NCBI GenBank assembly: GCA_002803225.1
Contig: NXFV01000282.1
Location: 1-17,136 of the forward strand
DNA: 17,136 nt
Source: Gamarada debralockiae
Lineage: Eukaryota; Ascomycota; Leotiomycetes; Helotiales; Hyphodiscaceae
Reading direction: 5' to 3'
Part shown: positions 17,115-17,136 of the stretch, in pieces
Layout of the letters: each line of letters starts with the position of its first letter
Position numbering within the stretch: the first letter of the stretch is position 1
Notes under the pieces: generated by a model
Seen by the model: only the letters and a program-made list of their open reading frames with translations
Told to the model about the DNA's origin: nothing
The model's database searches: none
Program-made: the position numbers and the translations under genes

Positions 17115-17136
17115 AAAAAAAAAAAAAAAAAAAAAA
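17115..17136. repeat. Run of 22 A at the window end
   Basis: The window closes with an uninterrupted adenine run. It may be a microsatellite at which an assembly stopped, or the tail of a retroposed sequence. The sequence available cannot decide. Confidence 0.6.

Overview
This window looks like an accessory region of a filamentous ascomycete nuclear genome. The evidence is short introns of 46-71 bp with GTAAGT-like donors and CTAAC/CTGAC-type branch sites, pyrimidine-rich leaders, several fungal-specific families (PTH11-like 7TM, AP-1-like bZIP, pisatin-demethylase-like P450, single-pass Ser/Thr-rich membrane proteins) and many decayed genes. A Leotiomycete is possible, but I cannot establish this from the sequence.

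Layout. 1-1313: no gene seen. 1314-1815: a broken ankyrin-repeat gene running into a three-unit tandem repeat of about 72 bp. 2353-4699: a TATA box, a pyrimidine-rich leader and an intact, intronless 738-codon ORF. Its protein reads as three modules: an N-terminal MACPF-like pore-forming domain, a jacalin-like beta-prism lectin domain, and, after a lysine/arginine-rich linker, a C-terminal PD-(D/E)XK nuclease-like domain. This is the most remarkable object here. 4700-5303: AT-rich spacer. 5304-5849: remnant of a medium-chain (MDR) alcohol dehydrogenase.

5867-7307 (minus, three exons) and 8440-9348 (plus, one exon) are two divergently transcribed single-pass membrane proteins. Their ectodomains are unrelated, but their cytoplasmic tails end in very similar motifs. 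9486-10218: remnant of a GMC oxidoreductase, cut at its C-terminus by a 591-bp non-autonomous DNA transposon (MITE) at 10210-10800 flanked by GAAGGTAG duplications. 11421-12519: a 7TM (PTH11/fungal rhodopsin-domain) pseudogene with frameshifts and no third helix. 13289-13962: an AP-1-like bZIP gene interrupted in an A8 tract. 14611-16383 (minus, six exons): an intact 502-residue cytochrome P450. 16886 onward may be the start of another gene. The window ends in a run of 22 A.

Taken together, the ADH, GMC and P450 oxidoreductases and the bZIP regulator resemble the tailoring and control genes of a secondary-metabolite locus, but no backbone synthase is present and only the P450 is intact. The pore-lectin-nuclease gene shows no sign of decay among these ruins. 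It is a candidate for an undescribed fungal toxin, defence or conflict protein; that reading is inference.
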